Of a stretch of DNA of 45,511 bases, positions 33,638-42,574 are shown piece by piece. The notes under the pieces were generated by a model. It was not told the DNA's origin and made no database searches. It was given only the letters and a program-made list of their open reading frames with translations. The DNA lies in assembly GCA_014656175.1 (NCBI GenBank), contig BNBX01000003.1, positions 11,034 through 56,544 on the forward strand. Reading direction: 5' to 3'. A program made the position numbers and the translations under genes. Within the stretch, counting starts at the first letter, position 1; each line of letters begins with the position of its first letter. Source of the stretch: Streptomyces werraensis (GTDB taxonomy: Bacteria; Actinomycetota; Actinomycetes; Streptomycetales; Streptomycetaceae).

Positions 33638-34618
33638 ATGAAGTACCGCACCATCGGCACCGGCCCGAACCGCCGCGAGGTGAGCGTGCTCGCGCTCGGC
33701 GCGATGCTGTTCGGGTCGGTGACCGACGAGAAGACCTCCTTCGCCCTGCTCGACCGCTACGTCGAGGCCGGCGGGAACTTCATCGACACGTCCGACAACT
33801 ACGCCTTCTGGACCGACGGCGGCCAGGGCGGGCAGAGCGAGGAACTGCTCGGCCGCTGGCGCCGCAGCCGCGGAGCCGGCGCCGAGATCGTCGTCGCGAC
33901 CAAGCTCGGCGCCCGCCCCCTCGCCCCCGGCACGAGCTACACGGACAACCCCGAGGGCCTGTCCGCGAAGGTGATCCGGGAGTCCTCCGAACGCAGCCGG
34001 GAGAAACTCGGCATGGAGCGGCTGGACCTGCTGTACGCGCACATCGACGACCACACCGTCCCCCAGCGCGAGACCGTCGAGGGCTTCGGGGCCCTGGTCG
34101 CCGAGGGCACGGTGGGGCTGCTCGGCGTGAGCAACCAGGCCGTCTGGCGGGTGGAGCGGGCCCGCGCCCTCGCGGCGGCGGCCGGACTGCCCGGCTACGA
34201 GGTCCTGCAGTACCAGCACAGCTACCTGCGGCCCCGCGCCGACGTCCCCGACGACCTCTTCCCCGACGGGAGCCTCGGCCACGCGGGCGCCGAACTGGCC
34301 GGCTATCTGCGCGCCGAGCCCGCGCTGACCCTGGTCGCCTACTCGCCGCTGCTCAAGGGCGCCTACGCCCGCCCCGAACGCCTGCCCGGCGACTACGACC
34401 ACCCGGGCACCCCCGCCCGCCTCGCGGTACTGCGTGAGGTCGCCCGGGAGACCGGGGCGACGCCGGGCCAGGTGGTGCTGGCCTGGCAGATCGGTCACGA
34501 ACTGCCGATTCTGCCGCTGACCGGAGTGTCGTCACTGGCTCAACTGGAGGAGAATCTGGCGGCGGTGGACCTGGAACTGTCGGAGGAGCAGCGGGCCCGG
34601 CTGGACGCCGCGCACTGA
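33638..34618 (+). CDS. Aldo/keto reductase
   Basis: A 326-residue NADPH-dependent AKR with the catalytic tetrad Asp50, Tyr55, Lys89 and His135 (FIDTSDNY, ATKLG, YAHIDDH). The late GVSSLAQLEENLAAVDLEL segment helps bind the cofactor phosphate. GGGAGGG precedes the ATG. The MerR-type promoter suggests induction by aldehydes or other electrophiles, so a detoxifying role is likely. Its closeness to the inositol locus raises the alternative of a sugar-alcohol dehydrogenase, but it has a separate promoter and opposite strand to the adjacent regulator gene. Confidence 0.87.
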   Translation: MKYRTIGTGPNRREVSVLALGAMLFGSVTDEKTSFALLDRYVEAGGNFIDTSDNYAFWTDGGQGGQSEELLGRWRRSRGAGAEIVVATKLGARPLAPGTSYTDNPEGLSAKVIRESSERSREKLGMERLDLLYAHIDDHTVPQRETVEGFGALVAEGTVGLLGVSNQAVWRVERARALAAAAGLPGYEVLQYQHSYLRPRADVPDDLFPDGSLGHAGAELAGYLRAEPALTLVAYSPLLKGAYARPERLPGDYDHPGTPARLAVLREVARETGATPGQVVLAWQIGHELPILPLTGVSSLAQLEENLAAVDLELSEEQRARLDAAH

Positions 34619-34633
34619 CCCGCCGCCCCCGCC

Positions 34634-35419
34634 TCACGGTCTGACCAGCAACTGGAAGTCGAAGGAGTACCGGGACGCGCGGTAGATGTGGCTGCCGTAC
34701 TCCACCGCCCGGCCCGTGTCGTCGTACGCGGTGCGCTGCATGGTGAGCAGCGCCGCGCCCTCCTCCTCGTCCAGGCGGGACGCCTCCTCCGCGGTCGCCG
34801 AGCGGGCGCCGACCCTCTGGCGGGCGCTGTGCAGGGTGATGCCCGCCGCGCGCATCATCCGGTACAGGCCGGTCGCCTGCAGGCGGTCGCCGTCCAGGTC
34901 GAGCAGGCCCGACGGCAGGTAGTTGCCGAGCAGGGCGACCGGCAGGCCGTGGGTGCGCCGCAGCCGCTCCAGGACGATCACCTCGGCGCCCTCGGGCAGC
35001 CCCAGGGCGGCGGCCACACCGGGCGGCGCCGGGACGGTCTCGTTGCGGACCACCTCCGTGGTCGGCGCCTGCCCGGCCGCCTCCAGGTCGTCGTAGAGGC
35101 TGGTCAGCTCCAGGGAGCGGCGCACCTGGCTGTGCACCACCTGCGTGCCCACCCCGCGCCGCCGGACCAGCAGCCCCTTGTCGACCAGGGACTGGATGGC
35201 CTGGCGGACGGTCGGCCGGGACAGTCCGAGACGCACCGAGAGGTCCACCTCGTTGCCCAGCAGGTCGCCGGGCGCGAGCACCCCGCTGGAGATCGCCGCC
35301 TCCAGCTGCTGGGCGAGCTGGTAGTACAACGGCACCGGACTGCCCCGGTCCAGGGCGAAGTCCAGGGAGTGCGTCGCCGGTCCGGCCGCGGCGCGTGCGG
35401 GGTCAACGGTCCTCGCCAT
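34634..35419 (-). CDS. GntR-family regulator (HutC/UTRA branch) of the inositol locus
   Basis: A 261-residue regulator with a winged HTH at about 25-97 (LSVRLGLSRPTVRQAIQSLVDKG and RRGVGTQVV) and a UTRA effector domain to the end. UTRA domains bind sugar-like ligands. It is the last gene of the iolC-iolB-iolD operon, 48 bp after iolD, with AGGAAGG before its ATG. The TGT-N4-ACA dyads in the divergent promoter region (40262-40325) are plausible targets, which would make it an autoregulator. The inducer is probably an inositol breakdown intermediate. Confidence 0.85.
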   Translation of the reverse strand: MARTVDPARAAAGPATHSLDFALDRGSPVPLYYQLAQQLEAAISSGVLAPGDLLGNEVDLSVRLGLSRPTVRQAIQSLVDKGLLVRRRGVGTQVVHSQVRRSLELTSLYDDLEAAGQAPTTEVVRNETVPAPPGVAAALGLPEGAEVIVLERLRRTHGLPVALLGNYLPSGLLDLDGDRLQATGLYRMMRAAGITLHSARQRVGARSATAEEASRLDEEEGAALLTMQRTAYDDTGRAVEYGSHIYRASRYSFDFQLLVRP

Positions 35420-35467
35420 GGACGTGCCTTCCTGTCGGGGCTCCCGGTCGGAGCGCGGGGGACGGGT

Positions 35468-37339
35468 TCACAGGTGGCGGCGGCGCCCGGCGACCTGGGC
35501 GTCGTACCGTTCGCGGGCCCGGACGGCGGCCTCGCGGGTGGCGACCTCCGCCACCGGCACGTCCCACCACGCCTCGGCCGGGGGAGCGGTCGGCGTCGGG
35601 TCGGTCTCGACGTACACGCAGGTCGGACGGTTCGAGGCGCGGGCCTCGGCGAGCGCGGTGCGCAGCTCCCGCACCGTCTTGGCGCGCAGCACGTCCATGC
35701 CGAGGCTGGCCGCGTTCGCCGCGAGGTCCACCGGCAGCGGGGGGCCGGTGAAGGAGCCGTCGGCGGCGCGGTGGCGGTAGGCGGTGCCGTAGCGCTCGCC
35801 GCCGGTTTCCTCGGACAGGCCGCCGATGGAGGCGTAGCCGTGGTTCTGGACGAGCACGACGTTGACCGGCAGGCCCTCCTGGACGGCCGTGACGATCTCC
35901 GTGGGCATCATCAGATACGTGCCGTCGCCGACGAGCGCCCAGACGGGCGTGCCGGGCGCGGCCTGCTGGACGCCGAGCGAGGCCGGGATCTCGTAGCCCA
36001 TGCAGGAGTAGCCGTACTCCAGGTGGTACTGGCGGGGGCTGCGGGCGCGCCACAGCTTGTGCAGGTCGCCGGGGAGCGAGCCGGCCGCGTTGATCACCAC
36101 GTCGTCGTCGCCGACCACCGCGTCCAGCGCGCCCAGCACCTGCGTCTGGGTCGGCACGGCGGTGTCGTCGTCGGCGCGCAGGGCCGCCTCGACGACCTCG
36201 TCCCAGCGCTCCTTTCCCTGCCGGTACTCCGCCTCGTACGTCTCGTCCACGCGGTACCCGGCGAGCGCCTCCCTGAGCCGCTCCAGACCGGTGCGCGCGT
36301 CGCACACGAGGCTTCGGGCGGCGAGCTTGTGGGCGTCGAAGCCGGTGATGTTGAGGTTCACGAACGTGACGTCCGGGTTCCGGAACAGGGTGCCGGAGGC
36401 GGTAGTGAAGTCGGTGTAGCGGGTGCCGACACCGATCACCACGTCGGCGTCGCGGGCCAGCGCGTCGCTCACCGCGGTGCCGGTGTGGCCGATGCCGCCC
36501 AGGTCGGCGGGGTGGTCGTGGCGCAGGGAGCCCTTGCCGGCCTGGGTGGAGGCGACGGGGATGCCGGTGGCGTCCACCAGCGCCCGCAGCGCGTCCTCGG
36601 CCTCGCTGTGGTGCACCCCGCCGCCCGCGACGATCAGCGGCCGTCGTGCCGCCCGTACGGCCGCCACGGCCGCGTCCAGCTCCACCGGGTCCGGGGCGGG
36701 CCGCCGCACCGTCCACACCCGCTCGGCGAAGAACTCCTCCGGCCAGTCGTACGCCTCCGCCTGCACGTCTTGCGGCAGCGCGAGGGTGACGGCGCCGGTC
36801 TCGCCGGGGTCGGCGAGCACCCGCATCGCGTTCAGCGCGGACGCGATCAGCGCCTCGGGGCGGGTGATCCGGTCGAAGTAGCGGGAGACCGGGCGGAGCG
36901 TGTCGTTGACCGACACGTCGGCCTCGACGGGGTGCTCCAGCTGCTGGAGCAGCGGATCGGCCGCGCGGGAGGCGAAGTAGTCGCCGGGCAGCAGCAGCAC
37001 CGGCAGCCGGTTGATGGTGGCGAGCGCGGCGCCCGTGACCAGGTTGGTCGCGCCGGGGCCGATGGAGGTGGTGACCGCCTGCGCCGAGAGGCGGTTGAGC
37101 TGGCGGGCGTAGCCGACGGCCGCGTGCACCATCGACTGCTCGTTGCGTCCCTGGTGGTACGGCATCGCGTCGCGATACTCGACGAGCGCCTGCCCGAGAC
37201 CGGCGACGTTGCCGTGACCGAAGATGCCCCAGGTGCCCGCGATCAGCCGGCGGCGCACGCCGTCCCGCTCGGTGTACTGCGCGGACAGGAACCGCACCAG
37301 GGCCTGGGCGGTGGTCAGTCGGCGGGTGGTGGCGCTCAT
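35468..37339 (-). CDS. iolD: 3D-(3,5/4)-trihydroxycyclohexane-1,2-dione hydrolase
   Basis: A 623-residue TPP-dependent enzyme of the acetolactate-synthase fold that opens the inositol-derived ring to 5-deoxy-glucuronate. It has the three expected domains. The N-terminal part includes GTWGIFGHGNVAGLGQAL, the middle a flavin-type fold, and the C-terminal TPP/metal region ALVGDGTYLMMPTEI. Its ATG overlaps the iolB stop (ATGA) and the upstream open frame only shadows iolB. Length agrees with IolD (about 635). It acts after the dehydratase and before IolB. Confidence 0.93.
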   Translation of the reverse strand: MSATTRRLTTAQALVRFLSAQYTERDGVRRRLIAGTWGIFGHGNVAGLGQALVEYRDAMPYHQGRNEQSMVHAAVGYARQLNRLSAQAVTTSIGPGATNLVTGAALATINRLPVLLLPGDYFASRAADPLLQQLEHPVEADVSVNDTLRPVSRYFDRITRPEALIASALNAMRVLADPGETGAVTLALPQDVQAEAYDWPEEFFAERVWTVRRPAPDPVELDAAVAAVRAARRPLIVAGGGVHHSEAEDALRALVDATGIPVASTQAGKGSLRHDHPADLGGIGHTGTAVSDALARDADVVIGVGTRYTDFTTASGTLFRNPDVTFVNLNITGFDAHKLAARSLVCDARTGLERLREALAGYRVDETYEAEYRQGKERWDEVVEAALRADDDTAVPTQTQVLGALDAVVGDDDVVINAAGSLPGDLHKLWRARSPRQYHLEYGYSCMGYEIPASLGVQQAAPGTPVWALVGDGTYLMMPTEIVTAVQEGLPVNVVLVQNHGYASIGGLSEETGGERYGTAYRHRAADGSFTGPPLPVDLAANAASLGMDVLRAKTVRELRTALAEARASNRPTCVYVETDPTPTAPPAEAWWDVPVAEVATREAAVRARERYDAQVAGRRRHL

Positions 37340-38229
37340 GCGGACCTCTCCGGTGCGGTGTAGAGGGGGAGTCGGGGGTCGACGGGCTGCTCGGGCCAGG
37401 TGTCGCGGATCCAGGCGTGGTCGGGGTGGTCGCAGATCAGCCAGGCCCGCTCGGCCTCGGGTCCGGCCATGACGTTCAGGTAGTACATGTGGTGGCCGGG
37501 CACCGCCATGGACGGGCCGTGCCAGCCGTCCGGGATGAGGACGACGTCGCCGTCGCGCACCTCCGCCAGCACGTCCGTGTCGCGGCCGGGTCCGGACGGG
37601 GAGACCCGCTGGTAGCCGAGGCCCGGCGTGCCGTCGTGGGGGGCGAACTCGAAGTAGTAGATCTCCTCCAGCACCGACTCCTCGCCCGGCCGGTGCTCGT
37701 CGTGCTTGTGCGGCGGGAACGACGACCAGTTGCCGCCCGGGGTGAGCACCTCCACCGCGATCAGCTTGTCGCACTCGAAGACGCTCGCCGCGCCGAAGTT
37801 GTTCACCTGGCGGGAGCAGTTCCCGGTGCCGCGCAGCTCCACCGGCACGTCCGAGGCCGGCCCGTACCGCGCGGGCAGCCGCCGCGAGCAGCGGGCGCCG
37901 GTCAGCGCGAACCGCCCGCCCTCCGCCGAGGACACGGTGACCCGGGCATCGCGCGGCACATAGGCGAAGTCGGTGACGCCGTCGAAGACGCTGGTGCGGC
38001 CCGTCAGCGCGAACTCCTCGTGGCCGAAGTCGTCGTCCGAGGCGACCGTGCACGCGCCGGCCAGCGGCAGCACGATCCACTCGCCGTCCCCGGTGTCGAA
38101 GGTGTGCGAGCCGCCCGGCTCCAGCCGCAGCACCCGCAGCGAGGAGTACCCCCAGCCGGCGCTGTCCGGGCTCACGTCCACGGCGTACGGGCCGGCGGCG
38201 GCCTTGCCCGCGGGAAGGTGATGGGTCAT
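37336..38229 (-). CDS. iolB: 5-deoxy-glucuronate isomerase
   Basis: A 297-residue bicupin that converts 5-deoxy-glucuronate to 5-dehydro-2-deoxygluconate. The second cupin carries the metal motif HKHDEHRPGEESVLEEIYYFEF near 203-224. NFGAASVFECDKLIAVEVLTP precedes it, and MYYLNVMAG lies near the C-terminus. ATG chosen at 38229 because the upstream residues are not family-like. It overlaps iolD by four bases and so is coupled to it. Confidence 0.94.
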   Translation of the reverse strand: MTHHLPAGKAAAGPYAVDVSPDSAGWGYSSLRVLRLEPGGSHTFDTGDGEWIVLPLAGACTVASDDDFGHEEFALTGRTSVFDGVTDFAYVPRDARVTVSSAEGGRFALTGARCSRRLPARYGPASDVPVELRGTGNCSRQVNNFGAASVFECDKLIAVEVLTPGGNWSSFPPHKHDEHRPGEESVLEEIYYFEFAPHDGTPGLGYQRVSPSGPGRDTDVLAEVRDGDVVLIPDGWHGPSMAVPGHHMYYLNVMAGPEAERAWLICDHPDHAWIRDTWPEQPVDPRLPLYTAPERSA

Positions 38230-38266
38230 GCGTGCCTCCGTCTGCGTGCGTCGTCGTACGGGCTTG

Positions 38267-39142
38267 TCACAACAGGCCGACGGCCGTGTCCACCGCCGTC
38301 TCCACACTGCCCTCGGCCGGGTAGAGCAGTGAGCGGCCGACGACCATGCCCTGCACGGTGGGCAGCCGCAGCGCCTTGCCCCACCGCTCGTAGGCCGCCT
38401 CCTGGTCGCCGACCTCGCCGCCGAGCAGCACCACCGGCAGCGTGGAGGTGCGCAGCACGTCGTCCATGTCGTCGACGTTCTCGGTGACCGGAAGCTTCAG
38501 CCAGGTGTAGGCGGAGGTGCCGCCGAGCCCGGAGGCGATCGCGATGGAGCGGGTGACGGCCTCGGCGGACAGGTCGTTGCGGACCCGGCCGTCCACCCGG
38601 CGGGAGATGAACGGCTCCACGAACACCGGCAGCCGGCGCGCGGCCATCGCGTCGACGGCGCGGGCGGAGGCCTCCAGGGTGGTGAGCGAGCCGGGGTCGT
38701 CGTAGTCGATGCGGACCAGCAGCTTGCCCGCGTCGAAACCGAGCCGCTCGATGTCCTCGGCGCGGTGGCCGGTGAAGCGGTCGTCCATCTCGAAGGACGC
38801 ACCGGCCAGGCCGCCGCGGTTCATCGACCCCATGACGACCTTGTTCTCCAGCGCGCCCAGCAGAAGCAGGTCCTCGAGGATGTCGGCGGTGGCCAGCACC
38901 CCGTCCACGCCCGGCCGGGACAGCGCGACGCACAGGCGTTCCAGCAGGTCGGCGCGGTCCGCCATGGCCAGGCGCCGGTCGCCTATGCCGAGCGCGCCCC
39001 GCGCGGGGTGGTCGGCGGCCACGATCATCAGCCGTCCGCTGTCGCCGATCAGCGGACGGCGGGCCCGGCGGGCGGCCGCCTCGGCGACGGCCTCGGGATG
39101 CCGGGCGCGGACCGTGGTGAGCTCGGGGATGCTGAGTTTCAA
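38267..39142 (-). CDS. Cgl0158-like (beta/alpha)8 aldolase, candidate DKGP aldolase
   Basis: A 291-residue TIM-barrel protein similar to the deoxyribose-phosphate-aldolase/LacD-like group found in actinobacterial inositol loci. Pieces include IVAADHPARGALG (40-52), GVLATADILEDLLLLG, NRGGLAG and YTWLKLPVTENV with Lys216 as a possible Schiff-base residue. The TTG start follows GGAG at 7 nt and lies 13 bp after iolC. It is expected to split 2-deoxy-5-keto-gluconate-6-phosphate into DHAP and malonate semialdehyde, as Bacillus IolJ does, but IolJ is an unrelated class II aldolase. The role is inferred from position. Confidence 0.72.
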   Translation of the reverse strand: MKLSIPELTTVRARHPEAVAEAAARRARRPLIGDSGRLMIVAADHPARGALGIGDRRLAMADRADLLERLCVALSRPGVDGVLATADILEDLLLLGALENKVVMGSMNRGGLAGASFEMDDRFTGHRAEDIERLGFDAGKLLVRIDYDDPGSLTTLEASARAVDAMAARRLPVFVEPFISRRVDGRVRNDLSAEAVTRSIAIASGLGGTSAYTWLKLPVTENVDDMDDVLRTSTLPVVLLGGEVGDQEAAYERWGKALRLPTVQGMVVGRSLLYPAEGSVETAVDTAVGLL

Positions 39143-39155
39143 GGAAGGGCTCCGT

Positions 39156-40148
39156 TCAGGACTGGCTCGGCCGGCCGGCCGCGTCCGGCTGCGCGTCCCG
39201 TGCGAGGAGGTCCGCGACCTCCGGCATGGTCGGCATCGCGGACGAGCAGGCGAGGCGCGAGGCGACGAGGGCGCCGGCCGCGTTGGCGTGGCGCATGGTC
39301 CGCTCCAGGTCCCAGCCGGAGAGCAGACCGTGGCAGAGCGAACCGCCGAAGGCGTCGCCGGCGCCGAGGCCGTTGACCACCTCGACCGGCACCGGCGGCA
39401 CCTCGGCGCGGCTGCCGTCCCGGTGCACGGCCAGCACACCCCGGGGGCCCTGCTTGACCACGGCCAGCTCCACGCCCGCCGCCAGCAGCGCCTCGGCGCA
39501 CGCCTCCGGCTCGCGCACCCCGGTGGCGACCTCGCACTCGTCGAGGTTGCCGACCGCGACCGTGGCATGGCGCAGCGCCTCGCGGTAGTACGGGCGGGCC
39601 TGGTCCGGGTCCTGCCAGAACATGGGACGCCAGTCCAGGTCGAAGACGGTGGTGCCGGCCTTGGCGCGCGCCTCCAGGGCGGCCAGCGTGGCGGTGCGGC
39701 TGGGCTCCTCGCTCAGGCCGGTGCCGGTGATCCAGAAAATGCCGGCCGCGCGGATCGCCGGCAGGTCCAGCTCGTGCGGGTGGATCTCCAGGTCGGGGGC
39801 CTTGGGGCGCCGGTAGAAGTAGAGGGGGAAGTCGTCCGGCGGGAAGATCTCGCAGAAGGTGACGGGGGTCGGGTAGGCGGCCACCGGGGTCACCCAGCGG
39901 TCGTCCACGCCGAAGTCCTTCAGCGCCTCGTGCAGATAGGCGCCGAAGGGGTCGTCCCCGGTGCGTGTGATCACCGCGGTCGAGCGGCCGAGCCGCGCCG
40001 CGGCGACCGCGACATTGGCGGCGGAGCCGCCCAGAAACTTCCCGAACGTCTCCACCTGCGACAACGGCACCCCGGTCTGGAGGGGATAAAGATCGACCCC
40101 GATGCGACCCATGGTCACCAGGTCGAAATACTGTGGTGTGTCGGCCAT
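39156..40148 (-). CDS. iolC: 5-dehydro-2-deoxygluconokinase
   Basis: A 330-residue PfkB-family kinase that phosphorylates 5-dehydro-2-deoxygluconate at O-6. The substrate motif GGSAANVAVAAARLG is at 40-54 and the catalytic/anion-hole motif NGLGAGDAFGG at 259-269 with Asp265 as base. GAGGAG precedes the ATG. It is the first gene of the minus arm and heads an operon with the aldolase, iolB, iolD and the regulator. Other PfkB sugar kinases share the fold, but this neighbourhood decides the name. Confidence 0.92.
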   Translation of the reverse strand: MADTPQYFDLVTMGRIGVDLYPLQTGVPLSQVETFGKFLGGSAANVAVAAARLGRSTAVITRTGDDPFGAYLHEALKDFGVDDRWVTPVAAYPTPVTFCEIFPPDDFPLYFYRRPKAPDLEIHPHELDLPAIRAAGIFWITGTGLSEEPSRTATLAALEARAKAGTTVFDLDWRPMFWQDPDQARPYYREALRHATVAVGNLDECEVATGVREPEACAEALLAAGVELAVVKQGPRGVLAVHRDGSRAEVPPVPVEVVNGLGAGDAFGGSLCHGLLSGWDLERTMRHANAAGALVASRLACSSAMPTMPEVADLLARDAQPDAAGRPSQS

Positions 40149-40237
40149 TGAGCGACGCTCCTCGAGCTGCTGGGGATGCGGGGCCCAGGACGCCCTGCCA
40201 CGGTGGGGACGTGCTTCCGGGGACCTGCCGCTTCCCA

Positions 40238-40283
40238 GGTGTAGGTCTCGAGGGGCGGCGGTGTCAATAGTTTGTACTTACAT
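40238..40283 (-). promoter_or_regulatory. iolC promoter with operator dyad
   Basis: On the minus strand TTGACA (40262-40267) and TACACC (40238-40243) are 18 bp apart. Just upstream of the -35 is TGT-N4-ACA (40273-40282), within a 22-bp block (40262-40283) that agrees at 17 positions with the block on the other strand at 40304-40325. The expected transcript starts near 40231. Confidence 0.65.
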
Positions 40284-40303
40284 TCGGACGAGCGCGTGAA
40301 ATG

Positions 40304-40349
40304 ATGTCTTAACAAAGTATTGACAGCAGGCGGTTTTCGGGGATTGGAT
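40304..40349 (+). promoter_or_regulatory. Promoter of the inositol importer operon with operator dyad
   Basis: TTGACA (40320-40325) and TTGGAT (40344-40349) are 18 bp apart. TGT-N4-ACA at 40305-40314 precedes the -35 with the same geometry as in the divergent iolC promoter. The expected start near 40356 leaves a leader of about 115 nt. Confidence 0.65.
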
Positions 40350-40369
40350 CGCGTCCCAGCACAACCGCC

Positions 40370-40387
40370 GTGTGTGATGGCACACAC
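40370..40387 (+). repeat. Inverted repeat in the importer leader
   Basis: GTGTGTG-ATGG-CACACAC is a perfect 7-bp dyad about 15 nt downstream of the predicted transcription start. It could be a second operator or an mRNA-stabilising 5' hairpin. Confidence 0.45.
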
Positions 40388-40470
40388 CCCGGACTCCCGA
40401 GGTTCCGGGCACCGGACTCTCGGACTCCTCGCCCCCTTTTCCCCGTGAAGCACAGTGAGGTGCAGGACTG

Positions 40471-41490
40471 ATGGACCGCTCTTCCCACCCCCGCTCCCGC
40501 AGAGTCGCCCCCTTCGTCGCGGCCGCGGCGGCAGCCGCCCTGGCCCTCGCCGGCTGCTCGAGCAGCAGTGGCGGCAAGAAGTCCGAGGAAGGCGGAGCGG
40601 ACGCCTCGGCCGGCAAGGCCTCGACGCCGCAGATGACGGTTGCGCTGGTCACCCACCAGGCGCCCGGCGACACCTTCTGGGACATCGTGCGCAAGGGCGC
40701 GCAGACGGCCGCCGACAAGGACAACGTCAAGCTGATCTACTCGGCCGACCCGAACGCCGGCAACCAGGCCAACCTGGTGCAGAACGCCATCGACCAGAAG
40801 GTCGACGGCATCGCGGTCACCCTCGCCAAGCCGGACGCGCTCAAGGGCGTCATAGCCAAGGCCACGGCGGCCGGCATCCCGGTCGTCGGCCTGAACTCCG
40901 GACTGAGCGACTGGAAGGACCTCGGGCTGCTGGAGTTCTTCGGGCAGGACGAGACCGTGGCGGGCGAGGCGTTCGGCAAGAAGCTCAACGAGGTCGGCGC
41001 GAAGAACGCGGTCTGCGTCGTCCAGGAGCAGGGCAACATCGGTCTCACCCAGCGCTGCGCCGGCCTGGAGAAGACCTTCGAGGGCAAGACGCAGGTCCTG
41101 AACGTCAACGGCACCGACATGCCGTCGGTGAAGTCGACCATCACCGCCAAGCTGAAGCAGGACTCCTCCATCGACTACGTCGTCACCCTCGGCGCGCCCT
41201 TCGCGCCGACCGCGGTGCAGTCCGTCGAGGAGGCCGGCAGCAAGGCGAAGGTCGCCACCTTCGACCTGAACAAGGAGCTGACCGGCGCCATCCAGGACGG
41301 CGACATCCAGTTCGCGGTCGACCAGCAGCCCTACCTCCAGGGCTACCTCGCCGTCGACGGCCTGTGGCTCTACAAGAACAACGGCAACTACAGCGGCGGC
41401 GGCGAGCAGCCCGTCCTGACCGGTCCGGCGTTCGTCGACAAGTCCAACGTCGAGGCGGTCTCCCAGTTCGCCGCGAAGGGCACCCGGTGA
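40471..41490 (+). CDS. Inositol-type ABC importer substrate-binding lipoprotein
   Basis: A 339-residue periplasmic-binding-protein type I lipoprotein (RbsB-like). Hydrophobic segment 13-28 and lipobox LAGC with Cys29 mark the signal. Mature landmarks are VALVTHQAPGDTFWDIVRKGAQ and NLVQNAIDQKVDGIAVTLA. It is first in the plus-strand operon, opposite the inositol catabolic arm, so myo-inositol or a stereoisomer is the expected ligand. Its last base is shared with the permease start. Confidence 0.88.
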   Translation: MDRSSHPRSRRVAPFVAAAAAAALALAGCSSSSGGKKSEEGGADASAGKASTPQMTVALVTHQAPGDTFWDIVRKGAQTAADKDNVKLIYSADPNAGNQANLVQNAIDQKVDGIAVTLAKPDALKGVIAKATAAGIPVVGLNSGLSDWKDLGLLEFFGQDETVAGEAFGKKLNEVGAKNAVCVVQEQGNIGLTQRCAGLEKTFEGKTQVLNVNGTDMPSVKSTITAKLKQDSSIDYVVTLGAPFAPTAVQSVEEAGSKAKVATFDLNKELTGAIQDGDIQFAVDQQPYLQGYLAVDGLWLYKNNGNYSGGGEQPVLTGPAFVDKSNVEAVSQFAAKGTR

Positions 41491-42569
41491 TGAGCATGGC
41501 CCAACAGGCTGAGCCGGCGGCGGCCACGCCGCCGGCCCCCGGCCCCGAGAAGCAGAAGGACGGACGCACCGCGCGGCGCCCGCTGGCGCTGCGGCTGCTC
41601 GCCCGGCCCGAGGTCGGCGTGTTCCTCGGCGCGGTGGCGGTCCTCGTGTTCTTCCTGTTCGCCGCCCCGCCGGTGCGCGACGGCAGCTCGATGGCGAACA
41701 TCCTGTACCAGTCGTCGACCATCGGGATCATGGCGCTGCCCGTGGCGCTGCTGATGATCGGCGGCGAGTTCGACCTCTCGGCCGGCGTCGCCGTCGTCAC
41801 CTCGGCGCTCACCGCGAGCATGCTGAGCTACCAGCTCACCCTGAACGTGTGGATGGGCGTGATCGTCGCCCTCGTGGTGTCCCTCGCCGTCGGCTTCTTC
41901 AACGGCTGGATGCTGGTGAAGACCGGGCTGCCGAGCTTCCTCGTCACCCTGGGCACCTTCCTGATCCTCCAGGGCGTCAATCTCGCGGTGACCAAACTCG
42001 TCACCGGCAACGTCGCCACCGACAGCATCGCCGACATGGACGGCTTCGACCAGGCCAAGGCGCTCTTCGCCTCCAGCTTCGAGGTCGGCGGCGTCCAGGT
42101 GAAGATCACCGTGGTCTGGTGGCTCGTCTTCGCCGCGCTGGCCACCTGGGTCCTGCTGCGCACCAAGTACGGCAACTGGATCTTCGCGGTCGGCGGCAAC
42201 AAGGAGAGCGCCCGCGCGGTCGGCGTCCCCGTCACCTTCACCAAGATCTCCCTGTTCATGCTGGTCGGCCTCGGGGCCTGGTTCGTCGGCATGCACAACC
42301 TGTTCTCCTTCAACACCGTGCAGTCCGGCGAGGGCGTGGGCCAGGAGCTCATCTACATCGCCGCGGCGGTCATCGGCGGCTGTCTGCTGACCGGCGGCTA
42401 CGGCTCGGCGATCGGACCGGTCTTCGGCGCCTTCATGTTCGGCATGGTGCAGCAGGGCATCGTCTACGCCGGCTGGAACCCCGACTGGTTCAAGGCCTTC
42501 CTCGGCGTGATGCTGCTCGGCGCCGTCCTCATCAATCTGTGGGTCCAGCGCACGGCGACCCGGAGGTGA
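41490..42569 (+). CDS. Inositol-type ABC importer permease (RbsC class)
   Basis: A 359-residue CUT2-class permease with about eight to ten helices. The [10 protein letters not shown] and [19 protein letters not shown] segments and the late [19 protein letters not shown] are RbsC-family signatures. The ATG is used because it overlaps the preceding stop (TGATG). A hydrophilic N-terminal tail of about 35 residues precedes the first helix. Confidence 0.9.
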   Translation: MSMAQQAEPAAATPPAPGPEKQKDGRTARRPLALRLLARPEVGVFLGAVAVLVFFLFAAPPVRDGSSMANILYQSSTIGIMALPVALLMIGGEFDLSAGVAVVTSALTASMLSYQLTLNVWMGVIVALVVSLAVGFFNGWMLVKTGLPSFLVTLGTFLILQGVNLAVTKLVTGNVATDSIADMDGFDQAKALFASSFEVGGVQVKITVVWWLVFAALATWVLLRTKYGNWIFAVGGNKESARAVGVPVTFTKISLFMLVGLGAWFVGMHNLFSFNTVQSGEGVGQELIYIAAAVIGGCLLTGGYGSAIGPVFGAFMFGMVQQGIVYAGWNPDWFKAFLGVMLLGAVLINLWVQRTATRR

Positions 42570-42574
42570 CCGCA

